In this document: positions 1 through 7,494 of the stretch, piece by piece
How positions within the stretch are numbered: position 1 is the first letter of the stretch
Layout of the letters: each line of letters opens with the position of its first letter
DNA from: an uncultured Granulosicoccus sp.
Lineage (GTDB): Bacteria; Pseudomonadota; Gammaproteobacteria; Granulosicoccales; Granulosicoccaceae
DNA length: 39,407 bases
Assembly (NCBI GenBank): GCA_937991945.1
Contig: CALKLO010000131.1
Location: 1-39,407 of the forward strand
Direction: 5' to 3'
Program-made: the position numbers and the translations under genes
The notes under the pieces: model-generated
What the model was told of the DNA's origin: nothing
Databases searched by the model: none
What the model saw: the letters and a program-made list of their open reading frames with translations, nothing else

Positions 1-1095
1 TTGTTTTGGGACGGGCGCATAGAAAACTTAGAGCCAACGGCATCTGATAACGGATTGGGTGGTTCAATCAGAACACCAGAGTCTGCATTTAATGTAGCAG
101 CCCCTGGAGCTGGGGGTAATCTTACTGCTGCACAAGCTCACTTTCCTGTGACCTCAGCTGCCGAAATGCGAACCGCTGAATTTCTTGCAGGTGCTGACAA
201 CGCCACGTTAAGGGCTCGTTTGGCTGCTCGTTTAGGGGACTATGGCGACGGTGCTGGAGAAATGCCTGTCAACACGTGGCTAGCGCGTTTTCAAGCTGCA
301 TTTGACGAACCTACAGGCAGTGCCGAAGAACTCATCATCTATAGCAACATTGCAGCAGCACTTGCCGAATACGAACGTTCTATGGTGTTTACTGATAATC
401 CGTTTAATCGTTGGGTTGGCGGAGATATGTCAGCTATGACGGCTGAGCAAAAGCGCGGTGCTATGTTGTTCTATACAAGCGTTGCGGACGGTGGTGCCGG
501 CTGTTCAAATTGTCATTCAGGAGACTTCTTCACTGATGAAGGCATGCACAACATCGCAGCTATTCAGATAGGTGAAGGCAAAGGCAACGGTAACGTAGAT
601 GACTTTGGTCGAGAGCGTGAAACTGGCGATAGTGCTGATCGTTATAAATTCCGTACACCGACGCTACTCAATGTTTCTGTAACCGGACCTTACGGACATG
701 CAGGCGCTTTCGATACGTTGGAGCAGGTGGTTGCACACTACAGCGACCCGGTCGAATCAATAGACAACTGGTTTGCTCGCGGTGGGGTATGTGGTGTCGA
801 ACAATTTAGCACCATGGCCGATTGCAGCACCCTGTATCCAGATACTCTAGCGAATACTCAACTTGCGTTACAGGAGTTGCAGTTGGATCGCAACAGCGGT
901 GAAATTGAATTTTTAAACGCTGATTTAACAGCGACTGAACAAGCGGAATTGGTTTCATTCCTCGAAGCGCTTACCGATCCTTGTGTCGAAGATCCCAGTT
1001 GTATGAGTCCCTGGGTCGCTGATCCACAGAGTCTGGGGCCAGATGGTATGCAGTTAAATGGTGTAGATATGTATGGTATGCCGCTTGCGCAGTAA
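1..1095 (+). CDS. MauG / di-heme cytochrome c peroxidase family protein, 5' end outside the window
   Basis: The frame is open from the first base, so the visible 364 residues are the C-terminal part of a longer protein and the TTG at base 1 need not be a start. Family features seen: FWDGR at residues 2-6, the second-heme motif CSNCH at 168-172, and the FRTPTLLNVSVTGPYGHAG stretch around 218-236 that matches the conserved FRTPxLRNV...PYxHDG region. The N-terminal heme motif expected of the family is missing because of the window edge. Family members are periplasmic c-type cytochromes that reduce hydrogen peroxide or act as MauG-like oxidants. The tail after about residue 330 holds two further cysteines (DPCVEDPSC) and is not a family hallmark. 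A strong terminator follows. The family call is firm; the substrate is unknown. Confidence 0.88.
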   Translation: MFWDGRIENLEPTASDNGLGGSIRTPESAFNVAAPGAGGNLTAAQAHFPVTSAAEMRTAEFLAGADNATLRARLAARLGDYGDGAGEMPVNTWLARFQAAFDEPTGSAEELIIYSNIAAALAEYERSMVFTDNPFNRWVGGDMSAMTAEQKRGAMLFYTSVADGGAGCSNCHSGDFFTDEGMHNIAAIQIGEGKGNGNVDDFGRERETGDSADRYKFRTPTLLNVSVTGPYGHAGAFDTLEQVVAHYSDPVESIDNWFARGGVCGVEQFSTMADCSTLYPDTLANTQLALQELQLDRNSGEIEFLNADLTATEQAELVSFLEALTDPCVEDPSCMSPWVADPQSLGPDGMQLNGVDMYGMPLAQ

Positions 1096-1154
1096 GCGTC
1101 ACTTCATCATCGGCTACCGCTTGTCGCCAGACTAGCTGGCATAGCCATACTTTG

Positions 1155-1194
1155 AAAAAGCGAATCCTTGCCACTGGTGAGGATTCGCTTTTTT
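1155..1194 (+). terminator. Rho-independent terminator of the peroxidase gene
   Basis: A perfect stem AAGCGAATCC / GGATTCGCTT with a 13-base loop is flanked by an A-run upstream and a T-run downstream. The T-run follows the stem on the plus strand, about 60 bases after the stop codon. Confidence 0.9.
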
Positions 1195-1733
1195 CGTTGG
1201 GTTGCTCACAGAAGGTTTATTCATAGGTGATGCAAGCTAAACACGGCGCTCAAGACTTTAGGCTGGGTCCATACCCTAACGCTGACTTGGTCCAAATACG
1301 CCTCTGATCGCGCTGTGAGAGCAAAGCTGGGCAATGTAGCGAATCAGTGAGCATGCATGGGCAATCTGTAACATGTTGCACTATTTTCGCTAATCATTAA
1401 ATTTCATATCGTTATCTACCTTATCTCAACGGTTTTACATAAATTAACTGATGATATATCGAGTAAAACACGTTGATAAATATGAAGAAATCCAAAAACT
1501 ATACGAAAGTTAGTTAAGGAAATACTGTGTGTATACTAAGCTTTCTCCAATAAGCAGATTAAATAATACAACTGTGGTTATGTTGTAAGTTTCTTTGCTG
1601 TGCGATCACCATAGATGTAGCTCGTAGTGACGGGTGCGGGTGGTCCTTAATCGTTATGGCTTGTATCTCTTGGGCCACTGGCATGAGTATTAACATTAAT
1701 ACCGTGTAACTATTATTCTTTGGAGTTCTAGGA
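1195..1733. other. AT-rich gap of about 540 bases without a recognisable gene
   Basis: I see no convincing reading frame, RNA gene or repeat here. The short minus-strand frames at 1559-1911 lack ribosome binding sites or family features. The last part must hold the promoter of the regulator gene at 1734, but no -35/-10 pair stands out. Confidence 0.5.
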
Positions 1734-2531
1734 ATGCCTTTTGTAAACGCGCAGATTTCAAACAACTATTTACGATCGGTGGATTGTCGAATAGAAAATG
1801 AATCTGTGTTCGTAGTTTCCGAATGCCATACCGACGCGAAGATGGCTTCAGAGCTATTAATGCGCAGTGGCTACCGTAGTGAAAGATTGTCTGATATCTC
1901 CTCTTTGGCACAAACTGCGGAGGGCAGGCCTGAATACTCAGAACAGTACGTAGCTACTGTGATTTGCCATAGAAAATCCACCCGTTTGCAACCGCAGGCA
2001 TTAGCTCAGTTGCCACCAGAGCAGTGCGTTATCGTGTTATCCGATTGTGAGTCTGAGCAGACGGTTGTCTCACTGCTTAACAGTGGCGCTCACTACTTTT
2101 TCAATTTAAGTGAGCCTGAGTCTTTACTGCAAGCTCGTATTGAGGCAGCACTGCGTCCCAACGGAATTAGCTCAGACGAATCATTCTCTGTGGGCGACAT
2201 TCATTTTGATACCAGGAAACGCAGAGTAATTCGGCGAGGAATTATTATTGATCTGAGCCCAAAGGAATATGAGCTAGCTTATTATTTATTTTCTAATCGG
2301 CACAGAATGGTGTGCAACAGTGAGCTAATGACCTCGGTTTGGTCATTGCCTACCTCTAACGACACTCGGCGCATTGACACAGCAACATGCCGATTACGAA
2401 AGAAGCTACTGCTCAATACGGAAAATGGTTGGCAACTAAAACGACTGCGAAACGTAGGTTATCGCCTAACACCTGTGAAAGAGCAATCGCTAGTTGAGGC
2501 TGAATTCGATCAGTTGTATTTGGCTAGCTGA
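1734..2531 (+). CDS. Orphan OmpR-type response regulator with a degenerate receiver domain
   Basis: This 265-residue protein has a C-terminal OmpR/PhoB winged-helix DNA-binding domain (about 150-246): LSPKEYELAYYLFSN, the recognition-helix stretch DTATCRLRKKL and the closing wing RNVGYRLTPV are typical. The N-terminal half (about 24-142) has receiver-like size and strand pattern. However, where the phospho-acceptor Asp should sit the sequence is VATVICHRKS, and the usual KPF lysine region reads NLSEPE. Phosphorylation in the normal way therefore looks unlikely. No histidine kinase is adjacent. A ribosome binding site TGGAG lies 8 bases before the ATG. Its 3' end overlaps the convergent RNase J-like gene by 8 bases. 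The DNA-binding call is firm; target genes are unknown. Confidence 0.85.
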   Translation: MPFVNAQISNNYLRSVDCRIENESVFVVSECHTDAKMASELLMRSGYRSERLSDISSLAQTAEGRPEYSEQYVATVICHRKSTRLQPQALAQLPPEQCVIVLSDCESEQTVVSLLNSGAHYFFNLSEPESLLQARIEAALRPNGISSDESFSVGDIHFDTRKRRVIRRGIIIDLSPKEYELAYYLFSNRHRMVCNSELMTSVWSLPTSNDTRRIDTATCRLRKKLLLNTENGWQLKRLRNVGYRLTPVKEQSLVEAEFDQLYLAS

Positions 2532-3903
2532 GCGTTACGCGTTCGCTTATTATTTCCAAGCTTTTTTTACCGACCCCTAAGCGATTGCATGGCACTGCAT
2601 TCCTACGGATAGCGGTAGTCGGTGCGATCATGAACAGATCCCCATTTTGACCTGTTAGCTGTCTCTCTATTCCACAATCCTTGGCCAGAGCGCTTTGCGC
2701 GACTAAATGGCTCTTTTCACCGTGCACTGGAATAACGACTTGAGGTTTAATCCAGCTGTATAGCGTGCGCAATTCTTCAGCGCCCGGGTGCCCAGAGGCG
2801 TGAATCGGCTTCGTTGATTTGTCTGGCGTCATGATGTGTATGCCACGAGCTTCAAGTCGAGCGATTAGCTGCTCAATTGACTTCTCGTTGCCCGGAATCG
2901 CTCTAGCACTGAAGATGACGGTGTCGCCTTCCTCCAAAGAGAGATCTCGAAAGCTATCGTGGCTGAGTCTGTTCAATGCTGTTCTTGGTTCGCCTTGGCT
3001 GCCTGTTGCTACGAGCAGCAATGTTTCTCTTGGCAGGTAAGCGAGGTGCTCTGATTGCACTAAACTTCCCTCGCTAGGCCACAGCCCCGTCGCTCTAGCC
3101 GCCGAAGCCGTATTGATGAGTGAGCGGCCCAGTAAACCCAGATGTCTGTTTGTAGCGGCTGCCACGCGCGCCAGAGTGTGTAGGCGCGCGATATTACTGC
3201 CAAAGCATGCAATCACGACACGTCCAGATGCTTTTTCAATATGCTCATGCAATCCGTCGTACAGCGCACCCTCGGATAAAGAGTGGCCGGGTTGATCTGC
3301 ACACGTGGAGTCGCACACCATCGCTTGGATGCCAGACTCTCCCACACGCCTGTAGATAGACTCTTCGAAATGATGTCCAACTTGGGGTTCTGGGTCCAAT
3401 TTCCAATCAGCGGTATGGAACACGCTGCCTACATCGGTTCGGATGACAACACCACAGGGGCTGGGAATTGAATGTGTGTTGGGGATCCATTCGACATCGA
3501 ATACACCAATTTGTATACGATCACCGGCTTCGACCAAGTGCACGGGTACTTTGTCTTGTAATCCATGCTCAGCTAGTTTACGACGCAGCATCTCAGCGGT
3601 AAATGCGGTGGCATAGACAGGGCAGCGTAGGCGTTTCCAAAGGTGTGCGACAGCGCCAATGTGATCCTCATGGGCGTGGGTTAGTAGCAGTGCCTGTAGT
3701 TGTTCGTGTTTTTCGCTAATAAACGCAGGGTCTGGCATTTGGATGTCATAGCCACTGCCGTTGGTGCCGTCTGCATCGCGAAAAGTGACTCCACAATCGA
3801 CCATTAACCATTGTTCATCATGACCGTACAAATTCATGTTCATACCGATTTCTCCACATCCGCCCAGTGGTAGGAACCAGAAATCGTGATTGTCAGGGGT
3901 CAT
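2524..3903 (-). CDS. RNase J-like metallo-beta-lactamase fold hydrolase (beta-CASP family)
   Basis: The protein opens with FLPLGGCGEIGMNMNLYG, the N-terminal signature of RNase J, and carries the metal-binding HAHEDH at residues 76-81. Further on are NTHSIPSP, a GSVFHTADWKLDP stretch, GSQGEP, and near the end IHASGHPGAEEL followed by VVIPVHGE, all matching RNase J and beta-CASP order. RNase J processes RNA with 5' exonuclease and endonuclease activity in the cytoplasm. I chose the ATG giving MTPDNHDFWF (459 residues) because homologues begin just before FLPLGG. An ATG at 3939 and a TTG at 3972 are alternatives, and none has a strong ribosome binding site. At 459 residues it is shorter than the roughly 550 of Bacillus RNase J, so the C-terminal domain is probably missing. 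It is divergent from the CNNM gene. Confidence 0.85.
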   Translation of the reverse strand: MTPDNHDFWFLPLGGCGEIGMNMNLYGHDEQWLMVDCGVTFRDADGTNGSGYDIQMPDPAFISEKHEQLQALLLTHAHEDHIGAVAHLWKRLRCPVYATAFTAEMLRRKLAEHGLQDKVPVHLVEAGDRIQIGVFDVEWIPNTHSIPSPCGVVIRTDVGSVFHTADWKLDPEPQVGHHFEESIYRRVGESGIQAMVCDSTCADQPGHSLSEGALYDGLHEHIEKASGRVVIACFGSNIARLHTLARVAAATNRHLGLLGRSLINTASAARATGLWPSEGSLVQSEHLAYLPRETLLLVATGSQGEPRTALNRLSHDSFRDLSLEEGDTVIFSARAIPGNEKSIEQLIARLEARGIHIMTPDKSTKPIHASGHPGAEELRTLYSWIKPQVVIPVHGEKSHLVAQSALAKDCGIERQLTGQNGDLFMIAPTTAIRRNAVPCNRLGVGKKSLEIISERVTLS

Positions 3904-3994
3904 CTTTGCGGCTGTTTCTCGGTCAGTTAGTGACAACATCGGGTACCATCTAGGGCTTACGCTACAACGCAAGTGTCGATGGACTCAGGGCCTC

Positions 3995-5104
3995 ATGTAT
4001 ACATTGTTAATCGTGTTCTTGTTTGTCTCAATTATTTTTTCTTTCCTGTGTTCCATTTGGGAGGCGGTGCTGTTGAGCATTACGCCGTCATTCACCCAAA
4101 TGAAAATTCAAGATGGTGAGGAGCTGGGGACAACACTAAAGGAATTTAAAGATAATATCGATCGCCCTCTAGCGGCCATACTAACGCTCAATACGATTGC
4201 CCACACGGTAGGGGCTATTGGTGTCGGTGCTCAGGCAACTAAAATCTGGGGTGCATCCATCATGTCCACAGCGGTTGTGCCTGTTGTCATGACGCTAGCG
4301 ATCTTACTGCTCTCAGAAATTATTCCGAAAACTATTGGCGCAAACTACTGGCGCGAGTTGGCAAGTTTTACCGTCAAGTGTTTAAAGTTTGTTATGTGGG
4401 TGCTAGCGCCGTTGGTGTTTGTTAGTCAAATCATCACCAAAGCCTTAAAAAAGGACAAGGAGGCATCGGTATTTAGTCGCGCTGATTTTGGCGCAATGGC
4501 TGAGCTCGGGTCTCAACAAGGAGTTTTCGACGAGGGCGAGTCGAACATGCTGCGAAACCTACTGCGCTTCAACACTATTTTTGCCAAGAACGTCATGACA
4601 CCCAGAACCGTTATGGTATCGGCCGATCAGACAATGAGTGTCAGGGATTTTCACGATACTAGGCCTAACCTTCGCTTTTCTCGAATTCCTATCTACGAAA
4701 ATACCCAGGATCACGTTACCGGGTACGTTCTAAAAGACCAGATCCTCAAGCAATTGGTGGATGGTAATGGCGAAGAATCGCTGGAAACCATTAGGAGAGA
4801 TATTCTGACAGTAAAGGAAGATTTTCCTATTCCAGATCTCTTCAGTCACTTTACGGCCAAGCGCGAACACATCGCCATCGTTGTTGATGAGTTTGGTGGC
4901 ACGGCAGGCATCGTTACGATGGAAGATGTTATCGAGACGTTGCTTGGTCTTGAGATTGTTGACGAGCAAGACAACGCCGCCGACATGCAAGCCTTAGCAA
5001 GAAAGCAATGGGAGCAGCGTGCTGCGGGCTTAGGTTTGCTTGGAACGGAAAAACCCGAGCCAAGCCCTGATGATGCATCCAGTCAGGATGCACCAGCCAA
5101 GTAA
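3995..5104 (+). CDS. CNNM/DUF21 transmembrane protein with CBS pair (CorB/HlyC-like)
   Basis: The longest frame begins at 3890, inside the divergent gene, but the ATG at 3995 directly precedes the first hydrophobic helix (YTLLIVFLFVSIIFSFLCS), so I place the start there (369 residues). Helices lie at about 2-22, 60-82, 90-110 and 128-150. SEIIPKTIGANYWR (107-120) is the DUF21 hallmark. A CBS pair follows (about 197-322), including NVMTPRTVM at 199-207 and VVDEFGGTAGIVTMEDVIE near its end. The usual C-terminal CorC_HlyC domain is absent; a short low-complexity tail takes its place. Relatives are implicated in magnesium or other divalent-cation homeostasis, and older annotations as hemolysins are not evidence of toxicity. 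Its 3' end faces the DUF808 gene at a distance of 26 bases. Confidence 0.88.
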   Translation: MYTLLIVFLFVSIIFSFLCSIWEAVLLSITPSFTQMKIQDGEELGTTLKEFKDNIDRPLAAILTLNTIAHTVGAIGVGAQATKIWGASIMSTAVVPVVMTLAILLLSEIIPKTIGANYWRELASFTVKCLKFVMWVLAPLVFVSQIITKALKKDKEASVFSRADFGAMAELGSQQGVFDEGESNMLRNLLRFNTIFAKNVMTPRTVMVSADQTMSVRDFHDTRPNLRFSRIPIYENTQDHVTGYVLKDQILKQLVDGNGEESLETIRRDILTVKEDFPIPDLFSHFTAKREHIAIVVDEFGGTAGIVTMEDVIETLLGLEIVDEQDNAADMQALARKQWEQRAAGLGLLGTEKPEPSPDDASSQDAPAK

Positions 5105-5130
5105 GGATGTTTCAAAAACGTGGGTAGTTT

Positions 5131-6093
5131 TTAGTGTGTTTTTTTACCGCGTAGCTTTTGAAATGCCATAACGAGCAGTAGGGCTGCAATACCTGCTGCA
5201 ATACCAACCGCTGTGTTGAGCAGGGTAGCTGTGAGCTGCTCTGCAACTGAACCTACGCCTTTGATATCCGCAAACACAGGCAGGGCTGACACACTGCTAG
5301 CTGCTTGCGCAATGCCTTCGGCTAACCAATGCAAACCGTGAGTCAATATGCCTCCGCCGACGATGAACATGGCGGCAGTACCAACGACCGATAAAAATTT
5401 CATCAGCAATGGAGCAAACCACAAAATGCCACCGCCTATTGCCCGACTAACAGGACCAGGTGTGCGCTCAGCGGTTGTTTGGCTCAGATAGATCCCAGCG
5501 TCATCCAGTTTTACGATACCGGCGACAAGTCCGTAAACTCCAACGGTCATCAGAGCTGAGATAGCTATGAGCGTTGCCACTTGTACATTAAACGCCGATG
5601 CGCCTACCGTACCCAGCGTTATGACAATAATTTCAGCCGATAGGACAAAGTCTGTTCGGATAGCGCCTTTGATCTTGGTCTTTTCCATCTCCACCATATC
5701 TATGCCTTCATTGCTTATAGCTTCGAGCAACTGCTTGCGTTTTTCTTCGGCTTCCTCAGGATGCAGGAATTTGTGGGCGAGCTTTTCGACGCCCTCAAAG
5801 CACAGATATAAGCCACCCAGCATGAGTAGCGGAGTGATTAACCAAGGCGCTATGACGCTGATTAATAGCGCCAAGGGTACTAATATGACTTTGTTGAGGG
5901 CGGAGCCTTTGGCCACGGCCCAAACAACGGGAAGCTCTCTATCAGCCTTTACACCGGTTACTTGTTGGGCGTTGAGTGCCAAATCGTCTCCAAGCACCCC
6001 TGCGGTTTTACGTGCAGCAATCTTGGTCATAACTGCCACATCGTCGAGAATGGTGGCAACGTCGTCTAGTAGGGCTAAAAGGCTTGTAGCCAT
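5131..6093 (-). CDS. DUF808 family inner-membrane protein (YedI-like)
   Basis: The 320-residue protein starts MATSLLALLDDVATILDDVAVMTKIAARKTAGVLGDDLA (in short runs: LLALLDDVA, KTAGVLGDDLALNA), which is the conserved N-terminus of the DUF808/YedI family. Several hydrophobic helices follow, with a charged cytoplasm-like segment at about 110-140 (HKFLHPEEAEEKRKQ). The last helix (about 290-312) is followed by a short basic tail. Function of the family is not established. It is transcribed towards the CNNM gene and no terminator is visible in the 26-base gap between their ends. A plus-strand open frame of 190 codons inside it is a shadow. Confidence 0.85.
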   Translation of the reverse strand: MATSLLALLDDVATILDDVAVMTKIAARKTAGVLGDDLALNAQQVTGVKADRELPVVWAVAKGSALNKVILVPLALLISVIAPWLITPLLMLGGLYLCFEGVEKLAHKFLHPEEAEEKRKQLLEAISNEGIDMVEMEKTKIKGAIRTDFVLSAEIIVITLGTVGASAFNVQVATLIAISALMTVGVYGLVAGIVKLDDAGIYLSQTTAERTPGPVSRAIGGGILWFAPLLMKFLSVVGTAAMFIVGGGILTHGLHWLAEGIAQAASSVSALPVFADIKGVGSVAEQLTATLLNTAVGIAAGIAALLLVMAFQKLRGKKTH

Positions 6094-6344
6094 TGTTCAA
6101 AGTCTCGAAAATGATGTCGATAGGCAAATGCTAGCCTGAAAACGAGCATAAAGGCCAACCTGCAGAACTTTTCACACAGTTGTTGTCCGATTTCCACACA
6201 GATATTGGAGAACACCAAGGTGCGATCACTAGGAGATGAACGTTTCGGGTAAGAGGGCGTTCACAACGTAACCGACGGTATCTATGAGTGGATTGATAAA
6301 CATTATCCGGTTTTAGTTTGGAAGAAGCCTTAGCGTTTCTTTAC

Positions 6345-6382
6345 GGTGAAAACGAAAACGCCCACCGGTAAGGGCGGGCGTT
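6345..6382 (-). terminator. Rho-independent terminator of the HiPIP gene
   Basis: On the minus strand the stem AACGCCCGCC / GGTGGGCGTT (10 pairs, one G-T) with a six-base loop is followed by TTCGTTTTC. It lies about 50 bases after the HiPIP stop. The 251 bases between it and the DUF808 start hold no gene that I can support. Confidence 0.82.
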
Positions 6383-6434
6383 AAGTACATCACAACTTAG
6401 AAAGATGCCGAGGCGGCAAGCTTTCTTTAAACCA

Positions 6435-6731
6435 TTACGATTTTGCGACGAATGCGCTGCAAGATGCTTCGGCAGCGACTGAGCTACCTGGAAACAATGG
6501 GCATGCGCCCACTGATGTACCTGCTTCACCGGTGTAGAGTGCGCAAGAGATGCACATTTTTCCCTCTGGTCCGACGTCTACGTATTGTAGAGCTACGGCT
6601 TGAGCTGATGCAGCGTCAACCAACGGATCAGCAGCGTGGCTTGGTAAGCTAGTGATCAAAGCGCTAAGAGGAATTGCAGCAGCGCCGGCACTGAACATTG
6701 TTACAAACTTACGACGGTTGATATCGGTCAT
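6435..6731 (-). CDS. High-potential iron-sulfur protein (HiPIP), Tat-exported
   Basis: This is a small [4Fe-4S] electron carrier of 98 residues. The four ligands are C60, C63, C77 and C91 in the spacing C-x2-C-x13-C-x13-C, with the family-typical GACPLFPG around the third and CSAF at the fourth. The N-terminus NRRKFV, a hydrophobic stretch and SHA before ADP at about 33 form a twin-arginine signal, so the folded protein should be periplasmic. HiPIPs shuttle electrons from cytochrome bc1 to oxidases or reaction centres. A ribosome binding site AAGGA precedes the ATG, and a strong terminator follows, so it is probably monocistronic. A Fur-box-like site lies 119 bases upstream. The family is certain; its redox partners here are not known. 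Confidence 0.95.
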   Translation of the reverse strand: MTDINRRKFVTMFSAGAAAIPLSALITSLPSHAADPLVDAASAQAVALQYVDVGPEGKMCISCALYTGEAGTSVGACPLFPGSSVAAEASCSAFVAKS

Positions 6732-6849
6732 AGGAAGTTCCTTTCTAGGTTAAATAAGAATGCGTTCAATACTGTATACGACATTCGTGCCGTTTGGAGG
6801 TTCAACGGCCAAAGGTCACTAAACGTTAATTGATGCAGGCTACCGAAAG

Positions 6850-6868
6850 GGTAATGAGAATCATTACT
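6850..6868. promoter_or_regulatory. Fur-box-like operator upstream of the HiPIP gene
   Basis: The 19 bases GGTAATGAGAATCATTACT match the classical Fur consensus GATAATGATAATCATTATC at 15 of 19 positions. They contain the perfect inverted repeat GTAATGA / TCATTAC around three central bases. The site lies between the small ORF (its stop begins two bases away) and the HiPIP start 119 bases downstream. I could not define a matching -35/-10 pair, so which promoter it controls is inferred. Confidence 0.6.
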
Positions 6869-6870
6869 AA

Positions 6871-7047
6871 CTAGACGGGGGCGACGTTGCCACGTGTCGT
6901 TATGAGTAGGTCGTACTGTTTTTGAAAGTGTGCAATCAGCTGAAGGTGCCGTTTAATGACTTCGGCACTGCAATTTGCCTTTACTGCTGGCAAAGTCTTG
7001 ATCAGTTCACGTAAGTTACGAGTTACGTTATGTAGGTTGTTGCCCAA
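6871..7047 (-). CDS. Small hypothetical protein, 58 residues, TTG start
   Basis: The predicted product begins MGNNLHNVTRNLRELIK and ends LITTRGNVAPV. It looks helical and amphipathic (NLRELIKTL, VIKRHLQLIAHFQKQYDLL) with one cysteine and no membrane segment. The case for a real gene is the TTG preceded by AGGAG at a spacing of seven bases, plus a hydrophobic pattern that reads like a folded helical protein. It lies between the MoaD-like gene and the HiPIP gene on the same strand, directly before the Fur-like site. I recognise no family. Confidence 0.5.
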   Translation of the reverse strand: MGNNLHNVTRNLRELIKTLPAVKANCSAEVIKRHLQLIAHFQKQYDLLITTRGNVAPV

Positions 7048-7130
7048 GATGCCTCTCCTGTCTAAGTAAATGCCTAGACTTTTTATAGGATGTTTCCTGA
7101 CAAATACAACATTTTCAGGTTATTGCATCG

Positions 7131-7175
7131 TCGCAAGTTCCCTCTTGCGAGACGCAGTGGTCGCTCACACGACCA
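7131..7175. other. Two tandem hairpins after the MoaD-like gene
   Basis: Perfect stem TCGCAAG / CTTGCGA (7131-7150, six-base loop) is followed eight bases later by TGGTCG / CGACCA (7158-7175, six-base loop). Neither is followed by a T-run on either strand, so they are not ordinary terminators. They lie in the 195-base gap between the MoaD-like gene and the small ORF and could be 3' stabilising structures. Confidence 0.45.
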
Positions 7176-7242
7176 ACCAATACAATACGCAACGCAGCAC
7201 GGCATCACGGTTACGAATTGTTAAAACCGACAGTTTGGGGCG

Positions 7243-7494
7243 CTAGCCTGCCTGAATAGGCGGCATTAACGCTAAGTCGTCGTTATCGGACAACAGGGTG
7301 CTTGTGTAAGTATCGCTGGGAATAACTGTACCGTTGAGGATGACGAGCAACCGTTGCTCGTCAGGGACATTCAAATCAGCCAATAAAGCGCTCAGTGTCA
7401 GTCCATCTACACTGTCGATTACTACGGTGTTGCCCACCGTACCTTTAGGCTTGTAACGAACCAAGGGTCCACCTAGTTTGATTTTAAGAGGCAC
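7243..7494 (-). CDS. MoaD/ThiS-like beta-grasp sulfur carrier of the aldehyde oxidoreductase cluster
   Basis: This is an 83-residue protein with a GTG start that overlaps the end of the oxidoreductase gene by 11 bases, implying translational coupling. The sequence has the MoaD/ThiS layout: an N-terminal strand, LTLSALLADLNVP as the helix, LLVILNGTVIPSD in the middle and DDLALMPPIQAG at the C-terminus. Sulfur carriers normally end in GG, whose carboxylate becomes a thiocarboxylate; here the end is AG. The context suggests it helps make or insert the pterin dithiolene cofactor of the neighbouring enzyme, as proposed for AorD-like proteins. That role is inferred. Confidence 0.8.
   Translation of the reverse strand: MPLKIKLGGPLVRYKPKGTVGNTVVIDSVDGLTLSALLADLNVPDEQRLLVILNGTVIPSDTYTSTLLSDNDDLALMPPIQAG

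Noticed and set aside
1559-1911. Two short minus-strand frames in and after the 1195-1733 gap
   Set aside because: One overlaps the regulator gene and neither has a ribosome binding site or protein-like pattern.
5567-6139. A 190-codon open frame on the plus strand opposite the DUF808 gene
   Set aside because: It lies fully antisense to a gene with a recognised family and has serine/alanine/threonine-rich composition typical of a codon shadow, with no domain of its own.
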